Positions 7,082-14,473 of a stretch of DNA of 18,520 nt are shown here, piece after piece. Within the stretch, counting starts at the first letter, position 1. Each line of letters starts with the position of its first letter. Position numbers and translations under genes: made by a program. The DNA comes from UBA2862 sp045637485 (GTDB lineage: Bacteria > Bacillota > Clostridia > Christensenellales > Aristaeellaceae): positions 1 through 18,520 of the forward strand of contig JAZTZK010000095.1 of assembly GCA_045637485.1 (NCBI GenBank), in the 5' to 3' direction. The notes below the pieces were generated by a model that saw only the letters and a program-made list of their open reading frames with translations, had not been told where the DNA came from and searched no databases.

Positions 7082-8494
7082 TCAGAACCGGTCCACGTGA
7101 TAGACCGGATTGGCTTCCTCGATCCAGGCGTCGATCTGGCTGTCGTAGGTTTCAGAGGTCTTCTCCTGCAGGGCGGCGTCCTTCACGGCGTCGACGATGT
7201 CCTCCAGGGCCACCGGGCCGGGGGTGATGTCTCTGAGGTAGTAGATCACATGAATGCCGTTCTGGCCGTAGACAGGGCCACTGATCTGACCCACGGCCTC
7301 GATGGACATGGCGCCTTCCGTGAAGGCGGGGTCCCAGGTGGTGGAGTTCGCGGAGACGGCATAGCCGTTCGTGGCGGTGGGCTCCCTCTGCATGCCGGGA
7401 TCGGCGTTGTACTTCTCGATCAGGCTGTCGAAGTCGGCGCCGCCGTTGAACTCGTCGATCACCTGCTGGGCCTGGGGCAGCAGCTGGCTGTACAGGGCCT
7501 CGATCTCGGTGGCGATGTTGCCGATGTCGGACTGGATCTCCTCGCGGCTGCGGGGCTCGGGAGTGGGCTCGGGCGTCACCTCGGGGGTCTCCTCGGTATC
7601 CTCCGCGGGCGCTTCATCACCCTCAGCGGGCGCCGCGGTCTCAGCGGGAGCGTCCAAGGCCTTCAGCTCGGCGTTCAGGCTGTCCAGGGTGCTGTGCAGC
7701 TCGCTGTACTGCTTGGCCTGATCGTCGTCAAACTTGATCAGCACATGCTTGACGGCACGATAGCCCTCGGGATTCCAGGCGATGGTTTCGCCGTTGTTGC
7801 GGGCGTTGTTGAAGCCGTAATCGTCGCTGTAGCTCTCCTGGGCCTCGGCGACCATGGCGTCGTACTTTGCCTGGATGTCCTCGTCGGAGACGGCCACGTC
7901 GGCGGTGACCAGGTTGTACAGCTGCTCGTCCACATAGCCCTCGATGGTCTGCTCGACCAGGGCATCCTGGGTCAGGCCATAGGATTCGAGCGCGGCGAGG
8001 GTCTGCGCGCGGGCCTCCTCGTCGGTGGCGTCCTCCGAGGCGAAATAGCTCCTGTAGGAGTTGACGTAGTTCTCGAAGGTCTCGGCGGCCTCGGCCTGCA
8101 GCTTTTCGAGAGTCTCGTCGTCCAGCTGGCTCAGGCCCAGCTCGGCGGCCTTGGCGTCGATGACGGCGTTCTTCACCAGCGACTTCAGGATATCCTCCTT
8201 GATGTCGTCGGCATAGTCGTCGATGGACAGGCCGTACTGGGCGTAGGCGTTGGCCGCGGCCTCGTACTCCTTCATGGCGTCGTCGAGCCAGATGATGCCA
8301 TCCTCGCCAAACTCAGCCACGACCTGCTTCTCGTAGAAGGGCTTGTAGAGCGCCACCAGGGCTTCCAGCTCTGCCACCTGGGCGTTGGCCGCGTCCAGCT
8401 GAGCCTGGAGATCGTCACCCGTTTCCGCCATCGCCATCGCGCTCAGCGCAACCAGCATGGACAGAACCAAACACAGCAGTCTCTTCATATTCAT
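7082..8494 (-). CDS. Secreted parvulin-type (PpiC) peptidyl-prolyl isomerase / PrsA-SurA-like foldase
   Basis: The protein has 470 residues from the ATG at 8494 (GGAGG 8507-8503, spacing 8); the ATGs at 8509 and 8500 overlap or crowd that site and the one at 8488 is further away. The signal peptide is about 1-23 (hydrophobic core, AMAMA before E). No lipobox Cys follows, unlike lipoprotein PrsA. The helical N-terminal chaperone region is about 25-240, rich in Glu and Ala. The parvulin domain starts with RAVKHVLIKF (246-255) and resumes with AQQVIDEFNGGADFDSLIEKYNADPGM (about 342-368), then GQISGPVYGQNGIHVIYYLRD (402-422). Between lies about 85 residues including a Pro/Glu/Ala/Thr tract (283-314). 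It would fold exported proteins outside the membrane. It precedes the two-component genes. Confidence 0.88.
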   Translation of the reverse strand: MNMKRLLCLVLSMLVALSAMAMAETGDDLQAQLDAANAQVAELEALVALYKPFYEKQVVAEFGEDGIIWLDDAMKEYEAAANAYAQYGLSIDDYADDIKEDILKSLVKNAVIDAKAAELGLSQLDDETLEKLQAEAAETFENYVNSYRSYFASEDATDEEARAQTLAALESYGLTQDALVEQTIEGYVDEQLYNLVTADVAVSDEDIQAKYDAMVAEAQESYSDDYGFNNARNNGETIAWNPEGYRAVKHVLIKFDDDQAKQYSELHSTLDSLNAELKALDAPAETAAPAEGDEAPAEDTEETPEVTPEPTPEPRSREEIQSDIGNIATEIEALYSQLLPQAQQVIDEFNGGADFDSLIEKYNADPGMQREPTATNGYAVSANSTTWDPAFTEGAMSIEAVGQISGPVYGQNGIHVIYYLRDITPGPVALEDIVDAVKDAALQEKTSETYDSQIDAWIEEANPVYHVDRF

Positions 8495-8885
8495 ATGCAT
8501 TGCCTCCATTTCGTCATCCTCACGACCGTGGGATATCGAAATGCATTATAGCACAAGGGCGGAATTTGCACAACGAAAAGGAGGAAATATTTATAGTTCA
8601 TTTACAAATAGCCTTTTGCAGGGCATATCCTTGCCGAGCCCTGCTGGAACCGACACAGAGTTGAAATAGAGGGGCGCGTTGATTTACCGTGAAGAATATT
8701 GCTTCGTGCAGTACAGAACCACCGCAAGCATGTATACCGTCTCCGAAGCACAGGCAGGGCCGGCGGCGGTGAACGCCTCATATTATATTACTATTGTAAC
8801 ATTTCAGAAATGGCGTTTCGAGCACGTATGCTGTATATTGGAATAGAATCGGAACGATTACCAATTGACGATGCGAGGAAAACCC
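8495..8885. promoter_or_regulatory. Divergent intergenic region, 390 bp, between the foldase and the GH43-like gene
   Basis: This region is more AT-rich than its neighbours. It holds the foldase promoter (8545-8573), a 7-bp inverted repeat GCAGGGC (8618-8624) / GCCCTGC (8638-8644), and a palindrome CATTTCAGAAATG (8800-8812) about 75 nt ahead of the GH43-like start. A 55-codon frame 8679-8846 (TTG start after AGAGGGG) reads IYREEYCFVQYRTTASMYTV and on to TAG. It resembles nothing recognised, could be chance or a gene remnant, and is not called as a gene. No good plus-strand promoter was found; weak -10 candidates are TATATT at 8834 and TAGAAT at 8844. Confidence 0.5.
8545..8573 (-). promoter_or_regulatory. 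Extended -10 promoter of the foldase gene
   Basis: On the minus strand TTGTGC (8573-8568), 17 nt, TATAAT (8550-8545), with TGC in front of the -10. The -10 is a perfect consensus and the spacing is ideal. The transcript would start about 45 nt before the ATG at 8494. Confidence 0.75.
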
Positions 8886-9755
8886 ATGAAGCTGTCAGAA
8901 ATCAACCTTCGCGACCCCTACGTTCTCAACCATGAAGGCCGCTTCTACCTCTACGGCACCCGTGGCGCAACCTGCTGGGGACCGGCGGACGGCTTCGACG
9001 TCTACGTAAGCGCCGATCTGTCGGCATGGTCCGGGCCCACAGTCGTCTTTCACAATGACGGCAGCTTCTGGGCTGACAGGGACTACTGGGCCCCGGAGGT
9101 CCATTTACACGGCGGCGCGTTTTATATGCTCGCCTCCTTCAGGGGCAACGGACGTCGCCGGGGCACCGCCATCCTCCGCGCAGCTTCGCCCCTCGGCCCC
9201 TTCCTGCCCTGGTCGGACGGTCCTGTGACCCCGAGGGACTGGGATTGCCTGGACGGCACGCTCCATCCGGACGAGGAGGGCCGCCCTTGGATGGTATTCT
9301 GTCATGAATGGGTGCAGGCAGGAGACGGCACAGTCTGCGCGATGCCGTTGACAGCGGACCTCCGCGCCTCCGCCGGGCCGCCCACCGTGCTGTTTCACGC
9401 CTCGGAAGCCGCCTGGTGCAAGCGCATGCGCCATTCCTCGGGCATAACGGGCTTCGTCACCGACGGACCCTTCCTGTGGCGGCTGGCCGACGGCAGCCTG
9501 GTCTGCCTTTGGGCCAGCTTCTCAGAAAGCGGCTACACCCAGGCCCAGGCCCGCTCTGAAAGCGGCGGCATCAAAGGTCCCTGGCGACAGGTGACGCCCC
9601 TGTTCATGCAGAACGGCGGCCACGGCATGGTGTTCCGCGGGCCGGACGGCGGTCTGTACCTCGCGCTGCACAGTCCCAACGAACACCTGAAGGAGCGGCC
9701 CCGCTTTTTCCCACTGGAGGAACGCGAGGGGCGGCTGCAGGTCAGAGGGTGTTGA
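8886..9755 (+). CDS. GH43-like glycoside hydrolase (five-bladed propeller)
   Basis: The protein has 289 residues from the ATG at 8886 (GAGGA 8875-8879, spacing 6). There is no signal peptide. Propeller landmarks: RDPYVL with candidate base D10; RDYWAPEVHLHGGAFYMLASF (65-85); WDCLDGTLHPDEEGRPWMVFCHEW (119-142) with candidate pKa-modulating D123; TDGPFLWRL (192-200); SESGGIKGPW; and GGHGMVFRGPDGGLYLALHSPNEH. These are GH43/clan-F features, where substrates are usually arabinan, xylan or galactan side chains. In textbook GH43 enzymes the acid is Glu in an EGP motif; here that position reads DGP (D193), while E141 in HEW is another possible acid, so activity and substrate need care. It is the first gene of a three-enzyme run; the next start is 38 nt after its stop. 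Confidence 0.8.
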   Translation: MKLSEINLRDPYVLNHEGRFYLYGTRGATCWGPADGFDVYVSADLSAWSGPTVVFHNDGSFWADRDYWAPEVHLHGGAFYMLASFRGNGRRRGTAILRAASPLGPFLPWSDGPVTPRDWDCLDGTLHPDEEGRPWMVFCHEWVQAGDGTVCAMPLTADLRASAGPPTVLFHASEAAWCKRMRHSSGITGFVTDGPFLWRLADGSLVCLWASFSESGYTQAQARSESGGIKGPWRQVTPLFMQNGGHGMVFRGPDGGLYLALHSPNEHLKERPRFFPLEEREGRLQVRGC

Positions 9756-9757
9756 TA

Positions 9758-9775
9758 ACAGGACAATGGTCCTGT
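9758..9775 (+). other. Short intercistronic hairpin
   Basis: ACAGGAC (9758-9764), loop AATG, GTCCTGT (9769-9775), a perfect 7-bp stem between the GH43-like stop and the next ribosome binding site (AAGGAG, 9781-9786). It has no T-run. It may stabilise the upstream message or modulate the next gene. Confidence 0.5.
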
Positions 9776-9793
9776 CCTGAAAGGAGTGCTGTC

Positions 9794-11230
9794 ATGCTGC
9801 CTGATGTGCGCTGTTCCTTTTCCTGCGAGAATCCGCAGCTTCAGAAAATCTATGACGAGGCGGAGCGCAGGTGCCGCCTGAATCTCGCCGACTTCGCCGG
9901 GGATCGGGTATTGGTGGAGGGCGGCGGCTATGGGAAGATCTGGCTGGAGACCCAGCCCATGGGCGGCGAGATGTACGCCCTGCGCGACCTGACCGCCGCC
10001 GTCAACAACAGCCTGCTGTTCATGCGCCATCAACGCGCGGACGGACGGCTGCCCGGTTCGATCCAGTGCCTCGACGGGCACGTCGTGCCCCAGTTCGACA
10101 AGCTACAGGGCTTCTGCTTCCCCGATCCGGCACTGAACCTGTACTACCTGCTGGGCCGCGATCCGGACTGGCTGGATGCCCTCGCGGACTGCCTGGCCCG
10201 CTTCGACGCCTGGCTGTGGAAGACCCGCGCCCTCGGCACGGACGGGCTGCTGTCCTCCTTCTGCGTCTACGATACCGGCGAGGACAACGCCCTGCGCTAC
10301 GGCGACGCCCCCTGCTGGTGGCCGGAGGATGCGCCTCCCCGGGGCTATTCGGTGGTTCCCATGGCCTCCATGGACGTCACCTCCTATTCCTTTTCCTGCC
10401 GGGATACCCTGGCGCAAATCAGCAGACTTCGGGGCGCAGAAGGCGACGCGGATCGCTGGCAGCGGGCCGCGGACGCGGTGGCAGCGACCCTCCGCAGGAC
10501 GCTTTGGGACGAGCGTCGCGGCGCCCTGTACGACCGGGACCAGGGCGGAAGAACCGTGGACGTGCTGTGCCACAATACGCTGCGCTGCATGTACTGGGGC
10601 AGCATTTCCCGCGACATGGCGGATCGCTTTGTTCAGGAGCACCTGCTCAATCCGTCGGAGTTCTGGACGCCTCTGCCCCTGCCCAGCGTGGCCGCGAACG
10701 ACCCCGCCTTCCGCAATGCCCCTGAGAACAACTGGAGCGGCCAGTGCGAAGGGCTGACCTTCCAGCGGGCCATGCACGCCCTCGAGCGCTACGGCTACGA
10801 GAGGCTGGTCACACAGCTGGGTCACCGCTTCCTGCGCGCCATCGCAGAGGGCGGCTATGCCTTTACCCAGCAGTTCGACCCCTTCACCGGAGCGCCCTCC
10901 CGGGTGGGGCTATACTCCCATGCGCCAATCCCGCCAAACTCTGAAGAGCCGTTTCAGGACGGCTACGGGCCGTCGCTGCTGTCCGCCCTGGGCTTTATCG
11001 AACGCCTCTGGGGCATCGGGCTGCGCGGGGGCGAGGTGCGCTTCAGCCTGTGCGGCGGGTTGGCCTGTGCCTGTCACGTCCACTGGAACGGGCACGACTA
11101 CCGCCTCGAATCCGACGGCGCGAAGGCCGTCGCTCTTGCCGACGGGCGCGAGGTCTTCGCCGGGAATTGCGGAGTCCGCGTTGTCACCGATGAATCCGGG
11201 ACGCCGCGCCGCACCGCGGCCATCGAATAG
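9794..11230 (+). CDS. MGH1/GH63-like (alpha/alpha)6-barrel glycoside hydrolase
   Basis: The protein has 478 residues from the ATG at 9794 (AAGGAG 9781-9786, spacing 7). An in-frame ATG at 9749 inside the previous gene is not used in this model. It shows the repeated-helix toroid pattern of the GH63/GH37/MGH1-like group: LWLETQPMGGEMYA-like lead (49-62), FCFPDPALNLYYLLG (107-121), CVYDTGEDNALRYG (157-170) with clustered acidic residues D160, E163 and D164 at a likely active-site edge, NNWSGQCEGLTFQRAMHALERYGY, and EEPFQDGYGPSLLSALGFIERLWGI near the C-terminus. There is no signal peptide. Family members are exo-acting on alpha-linked sugars, but the substrate here is not readable. Its place between GH43-like and GH140-like genes, with equal 38-nt gaps, suggests one transcript working on one imported glycan. 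Confidence 0.75.
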   Translation: MLPDVRCSFSCENPQLQKIYDEAERRCRLNLADFAGDRVLVEGGGYGKIWLETQPMGGEMYALRDLTAAVNNSLLFMRHQRADGRLPGSIQCLDGHVVPQFDKLQGFCFPDPALNLYYLLGRDPDWLDALADCLARFDAWLWKTRALGTDGLLSSFCVYDTGEDNALRYGDAPCWWPEDAPPRGYSVVPMASMDVTSYSFSCRDTLAQISRLRGAEGDADRWQRAADAVAATLRRTLWDERRGALYDRDQGGRTVDVLCHNTLRCMYWGSISRDMADRFVQEHLLNPSEFWTPLPLPSVAANDPAFRNAPENNWSGQCEGLTFQRAMHALERYGYERLVTQLGHRFLRAIAEGGYAFTQQFDPFTGAPSRVGLYSHAPIPPNSEEPFQDGYGPSLLSALGFIERLWGIGLRGGEVRFSLCGGLACACHVHWNGHDYRLESDGAKAVALADGREVFAGNCGVRVVTDESGTPRRTAAIE

Positions 11231-11268
11231 CATTTCACACACTGCGAACTCACCGGGAGGTTACAAAT

Positions 11269-12621
11269 ATGCTGACCCTCAATGCGCGCAAGCGGGGCTT
11301 CCTTCGGGATGGAAAGCCCTTTTTCTGGCTGGGCGATACCGCCTGGCTGCTGTTTCAGAAGCTGGACGACGGGCAGATTGAAACCTACCTGAAGAACCGG
11401 GCGCTCAAGGGCTTTACGGTCATACAGGCCACGCTGGTCCACAAGAAGGGCTATGCTTCTCCGGACGGCGCTCGCGCACTGGTCAATGACGACTTTGCCC
11501 GCCCCGATGAAGGCTCCGCCTATTGGGCGCACGTCGAGCGGGCGATTCGCCTCGCCGGTGAGCTGGGCCTGGTGATGGCGCTGCTGCCCTGCTGGGGCTG
11601 CTTCGCCCAGGACGGTTCGCTGAACCCGGAAAACGCCGCAATCTACGGGGAATTCCTGGCCAAACGGCTGGGCGGGTATGATAATGTGATCTGGCTGCTG
11701 GGGGGCGACGTCCGCGGCAGTGCCGCGCCGCAGACCTTTGAGGTCCTTGCCCGCGCGCTGCGCCGCGAAGCAAGTCCTTTAGGGCGCGGACGCTGCCCGG
11801 ATCGTCTGATCGGCTTCCATCCCTTCGGGCGCTGCTCCTCATCCCAGTGGTTCACCGGGGCGGACTGGCTGGATTTCCACATGTTCCAGTCCGGCCATCG
11901 GGATCGCGGCCAACGTACCCTCGGCGCCTGGGATGACAACGCGGTCAGCGACGAGGAATGGATGGGCGAGGAAAACTACCTCTACGTATTCCGGGATCTG
12001 GAGCGGGACGATAAGCCCACGCTGGACGGCGAGCCCTCCTACGAGGAGATTCCCCACGGCCTGCACGACCCGTCGAAGCCCTACTGGACCGACCGCGAGG
12101 TGCGGCGCTACGCCTGGTGGAGCCTGCTCGCCGGCGCCGCCGGCTTCACCTACGGTCACAACGCCATCATGCAGTTCTGGGACGGTCATGGCGCCCCGGA
12201 TTTCGGCGTCCGCCAGCACTGGGACGTGGCGCTGCACGCCCCCGGCAGCCTTCAGATGATCCACCTGCGCAGGCTGATGGAGGCCGTTTCATGGCAGGAG
12301 GGCCGCAACGACCAGGCGCTCCTTGAAGACGACAGCGGCATGGAGGACGCCCGGAACCTGTGCTTTTTGACCCCCGTGGCTCTCGCGGTCTACACCTATA
12401 CCGCCAGGCCCTTTGGGATACATCTGGACGCGCTGCCCTTCCGCCCCGCCGCCTTCTGGTACAGCCCGAAGCTGGGCGGGGTGAGCGCCTTCGCCGTCCC
12501 GGTCGGCGGGCGATTTGATCCCCCCGCCGACCGGGAGGAGGCCCGGGAGGACTGGGTGCTGCTACTTGTCGATGAAAAGAGCCTGGACAGCGTGCTGTCC
12601 AGACTTATGCAGCCATTGTAA
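11269..12621 (+). CDS. GH140-like / DUF4038 (apiosidase-like) glycoside hydrolase
   Basis: The protein has 450 residues from the ATG at 11269 (GGGAGGT 11255-11261). The TIM-barrel part (about 1-350) has FFWLGDTAWLLFQKL (18-32), GFTVIQATLV (48-57), VIWLLGGDVRG (140-150) with candidate acid/base D147, and KPTLDGEPSYEEIP (249-262) with candidate nucleophile E255. This is the DUF4038 apiosidase-like pattern. The C-terminal part (about 360-450; VYTYTARPFGIHL..AFWYSPKLGG) fits the small beta domain often annotated as a putative collagen-binding domain (PF12904). Characterised GH140 enzymes remove rhamnogalacturonan II side chains at apiose. There is no signal peptide, so the enzyme would act inside the cell. 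It ends only 6 bp from the stop of the convergent permease gene. Confidence 0.85.
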   Translation: MLTLNARKRGFLRDGKPFFWLGDTAWLLFQKLDDGQIETYLKNRALKGFTVIQATLVHKKGYASPDGARALVNDDFARPDEGSAYWAHVERAIRLAGELGLVMALLPCWGCFAQDGSLNPENAAIYGEFLAKRLGGYDNVIWLLGGDVRGSAAPQTFEVLARALRREASPLGRGRCPDRLIGFHPFGRCSSSQWFTGADWLDFHMFQSGHRDRGQRTLGAWDDNAVSDEEWMGEENYLYVFRDLERDDKPTLDGEPSYEEIPHGLHDPSKPYWTDREVRRYAWWSLLAGAAGFTYGHNAIMQFWDGHGAPDFGVRQHWDVALHAPGSLQMIHLRRLMEAVSWQEGRNDQALLEDDSGMEDARNLCFLTPVALAVYTYTARPFGIHLDALPFRPAAFWYSPKLGGVSAFAVPVGGRFDPPADREEAREDWVLLLVDEKSLDSVLSRLMQPL

Positions 12622-12627
12622 GCGCGA

Positions 12628-13488
12628 TCATCCCTTCAGCGCGCCCGCGGTCACGCCGTCCATCAGGTAGCGATTGAAGAACAGGAACAGCAGGAACACC
12701 GGAATCAGGGACAGCGTCGACATGGCGAACATCGGACCGAAGTTTGTGCCCTGGGCGTCCGCGAAGCCCTTTATGGCCAAAGAGACCGTATACAGCGCGG
12801 GCTTCGACAGGTACAGCAGCGGCCCCATGTAATCGTCCCAGATCCAGTAGAAGGATATGACGATGGTGGTGATGATCGACGGACCCAGCAGCGGCAGTAT
12901 GATCCTGGCAAAGATGGAATACTTGTTGCACCCGTCGATCATGGCCGCCTCATCCAGCTCCCTGGGCAGGCCGCGTATGAACTGCATCATCATGTAGATG
13001 AAGAAGGGCCAGCCCAGGAACTTGGGCAATATCAGCGGCACAAAGGTGCCCACCAGGCCCAGCCGGTTCCAGATGATGTACTGGGGAATCATCAGCACCT
13101 GGCCCGGCAGCAGCATGGTCATGATCATGGCCGTAAACCAGAGCTTGCGCCCCTTGAAGTTCACCCGGGCCAGCGCGTAGGCCACCATGGCCGAGGAGAT
13201 CACCGTGCCCAGCGTGCCAAGGCAGGAGACGACGATCGAATTCTTGAAATAGGTGGCAAAGGTCAGGCTGCCGCTGCCCCGCCAGCCGTCAGGATAGTTC
13301 TGGAAGACCCACTTGCTCGGAAAGAACGGCGCGTTCGTACCCAATATCTCGCTCTTCATCTTGAACGAAGAGAGTATCATCCACAGCACCGGATAGATCA
13401 TCAGCAGCCCAAACGCGATGACGAACACGTGATAGATCACATTGTTGATTGCTCTGCGCTTCTCCACGCCCATCACCTCAGCTCTCAT
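12628..13488 (-). CDS. CUT1 sugar ABC transporter permease, MalG/MsmG type
   Basis: The protein has 286 residues with six predicted membrane segments. The EAA loop, ELDEAAMIDGCNKYSIFARIILPLLGP, contacts the ATPase. The end LFFNRYLMDGVTAGALKG is the usual MalG-type C-terminus. The start is uncertain: the ATG at 13488 overlaps the upstream permease stop by 11 nt with no clear ribosome site, and the in-frame ATG at 13473 has a GAGGTG almost touching it; coupling to the upstream gene is likely either way. Partner: the permease just upstream. No ATPase gene is in the window, as is common for Bacillota CUT1 systems that share one MsmX/MsmK-type ATPase. Confidence 0.93.
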   Translation of the reverse strand: MRAEVMGVEKRRAINNVIYHVFVIAFGLLMIYPVLWMILSSFKMKSEILGTNAPFFPSKWVFQNYPDGWRGSGSLTFATYFKNSIVVSCLGTLGTVISSAMVAYALARVNFKGRKLWFTAMIMTMLLPGQVLMIPQYIIWNRLGLVGTFVPLILPKFLGWPFFIYMMMQFIRGLPRELDEAAMIDGCNKYSIFARIILPLLGPSIITTIVISFYWIWDDYMGPLLYLSKPALYTVSLAIKGFADAQGTNFGPMFAMSTLSLIPVFLLFLFFNRYLMDGVTAGALKG

Positions 13489-14380
13489 AGAACGTCCAGT
13501 GGGACGAGGTCTTGAAGATGATGCCCGTCACGGCGGCCATGATCAGCAGCATCACCCAGCTCTGGGCGCAGGCATAGCCCATGTGCTGGAAGGAAAAGCC
13601 CTCCTTGAAGATGTTCAACGCGATATAGTTGGTGGCGTAGTTCGGACCGCCGTCGGTAATGATCTGCGCCTGTGTGAAGGTCATGAAGCCGGAGATCAGC
13701 TGCATGATCAGGTTGAACAGAATGATCGGCGACAGGATCGGCAGCGTGATCTTGAAAAACCGCTTCACCGCGCCCGCGCCGTCGATCTCCGCGGCCTCAT
13801 AGTAGTCCTTGGGGATCTGCTTCAGGCCCGAAGCGAAGATCAGCATCGAAGAGCCGAACTGCCAGGCGTTGCACAGCACCAGGGGCAGAAAGGCCCAGGT
13901 GGTGGAGCCGAAGAAGTTGAAGTTGGGCACGCCCAGGGTCTTGATCAGGCTGACCACGGGGCCCCGGCTGCCGAACAGCTGCTTCCACACCAGCGCAACC
14001 GCCACCGAGCCGCCGATTAGCGAAGGAATGTAGTAGACCGCCCGGTAAAACCCCTGCGCCTTGGTGGGGCGGGTCAGCAGCATGGCCACCAGCAGCGCGA
14101 ATACCAGCTTCAGCGGCACCCCGATGACGACATACTGTAGTGTCACCAGCAGGGAGTTTCCAAAGGTCCCGTCCTTCAGCAGGTTGGCGTAGTTTTTTAT
14201 GCCGATCCATTCCGGCAGGGCCGCGATCTTGTAATTGCAAAATGAGTAATACAGGGACAGCGCCATGGGAACCAACGTCAGGCACAAAAAGCTGATGATG
14301 AACGGCGCGGCAAACAGGTAGCCGACGACGTTTTCATTGTGCAGAAAGCTGCCCCTTCGCCTCTGTGTTTCAGCTTGCAT
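13478..14380 (-). CDS. CUT1 sugar ABC transporter permease, MalF/MsmF type
   Basis: The protein has 300 residues, starting at 14380 with AAAGGAGG (14395-14388) at 7-nt spacing. Six membrane segments are predicted, beginning VGYLFAAPFIISFLCLTLVP. The EAA loop is DYYEAAEIDGAGAVKRFFKITLPILSP. The TDGGPNYATNYIALNIFKEGF segment is typical of MalF-like subunits that import oligosaccharides. It heterodimerises with the MalG-type protein encoded next, and receives substrate from the binding protein encoded upstream. A long hairpin (14403-14439) separates it from the binding-protein gene and probably sets relative expression. Confidence 0.95.
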   Translation of the reverse strand: MQAETQRRRGSFLHNENVVGYLFAAPFIISFLCLTLVPMALSLYYSFCNYKIAALPEWIGIKNYANLLKDGTFGNSLLVTLQYVVIGVPLKLVFALLVAMLLTRPTKAQGFYRAVYYIPSLIGGSVAVALVWKQLFGSRGPVVSLIKTLGVPNFNFFGSTTWAFLPLVLCNAWQFGSSMLIFASGLKQIPKDYYEAAEIDGAGAVKRFFKITLPILSPIILFNLIMQLISGFMTFTQAQIITDGGPNYATNYIALNIFKEGFSFQHMGYACAQSWVMLLIMAAVTGIIFKTSSHWTFYES

Positions 14381-14402
14381 CGCTTGTCCTCCTTTGAAAT
14401 AC

Positions 14403-14439
14403 GCAGGACGCCGTGAAACGTCGTTTCATAGCGTCCTGC
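14403..14439 (-). terminator. Long hairpin between binding-protein and permease genes
   Basis: GCAGGACGC (14403-14411) pairs perfectly with GCGTCCTGC (14431-14439). Inside it TGAAA pairs with TTTCA around a CGTCG loop, after a 2-nt internal mismatch (CG opposite TA). No T-run follows on the minus strand. It sits where sugar ABC operons often carry a partial terminator or RNA-stabilising hairpin that keeps the binding protein in excess over the permeases. Confidence 0.7.
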
Positions 14440-14473
14440 GGTCGCTTATCGTGTCACCGGGAAATCACGCCTG

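Noticed and set aside
6977..8551. Long plus-strand open frame (524 codons) opposite the foldase
   Set aside because: Low-complexity Gly/Leu/Val composition and perfect overlap with a well-supported secreted foldase on the other strand.
12600..12660. Hairpin GCGCG...CGCGC between the convergent GH140-like and permease genes
   Set aside because: The stem is only 5 bp with a 13-nt loop, overlaps the permease coding end and has no T-run.
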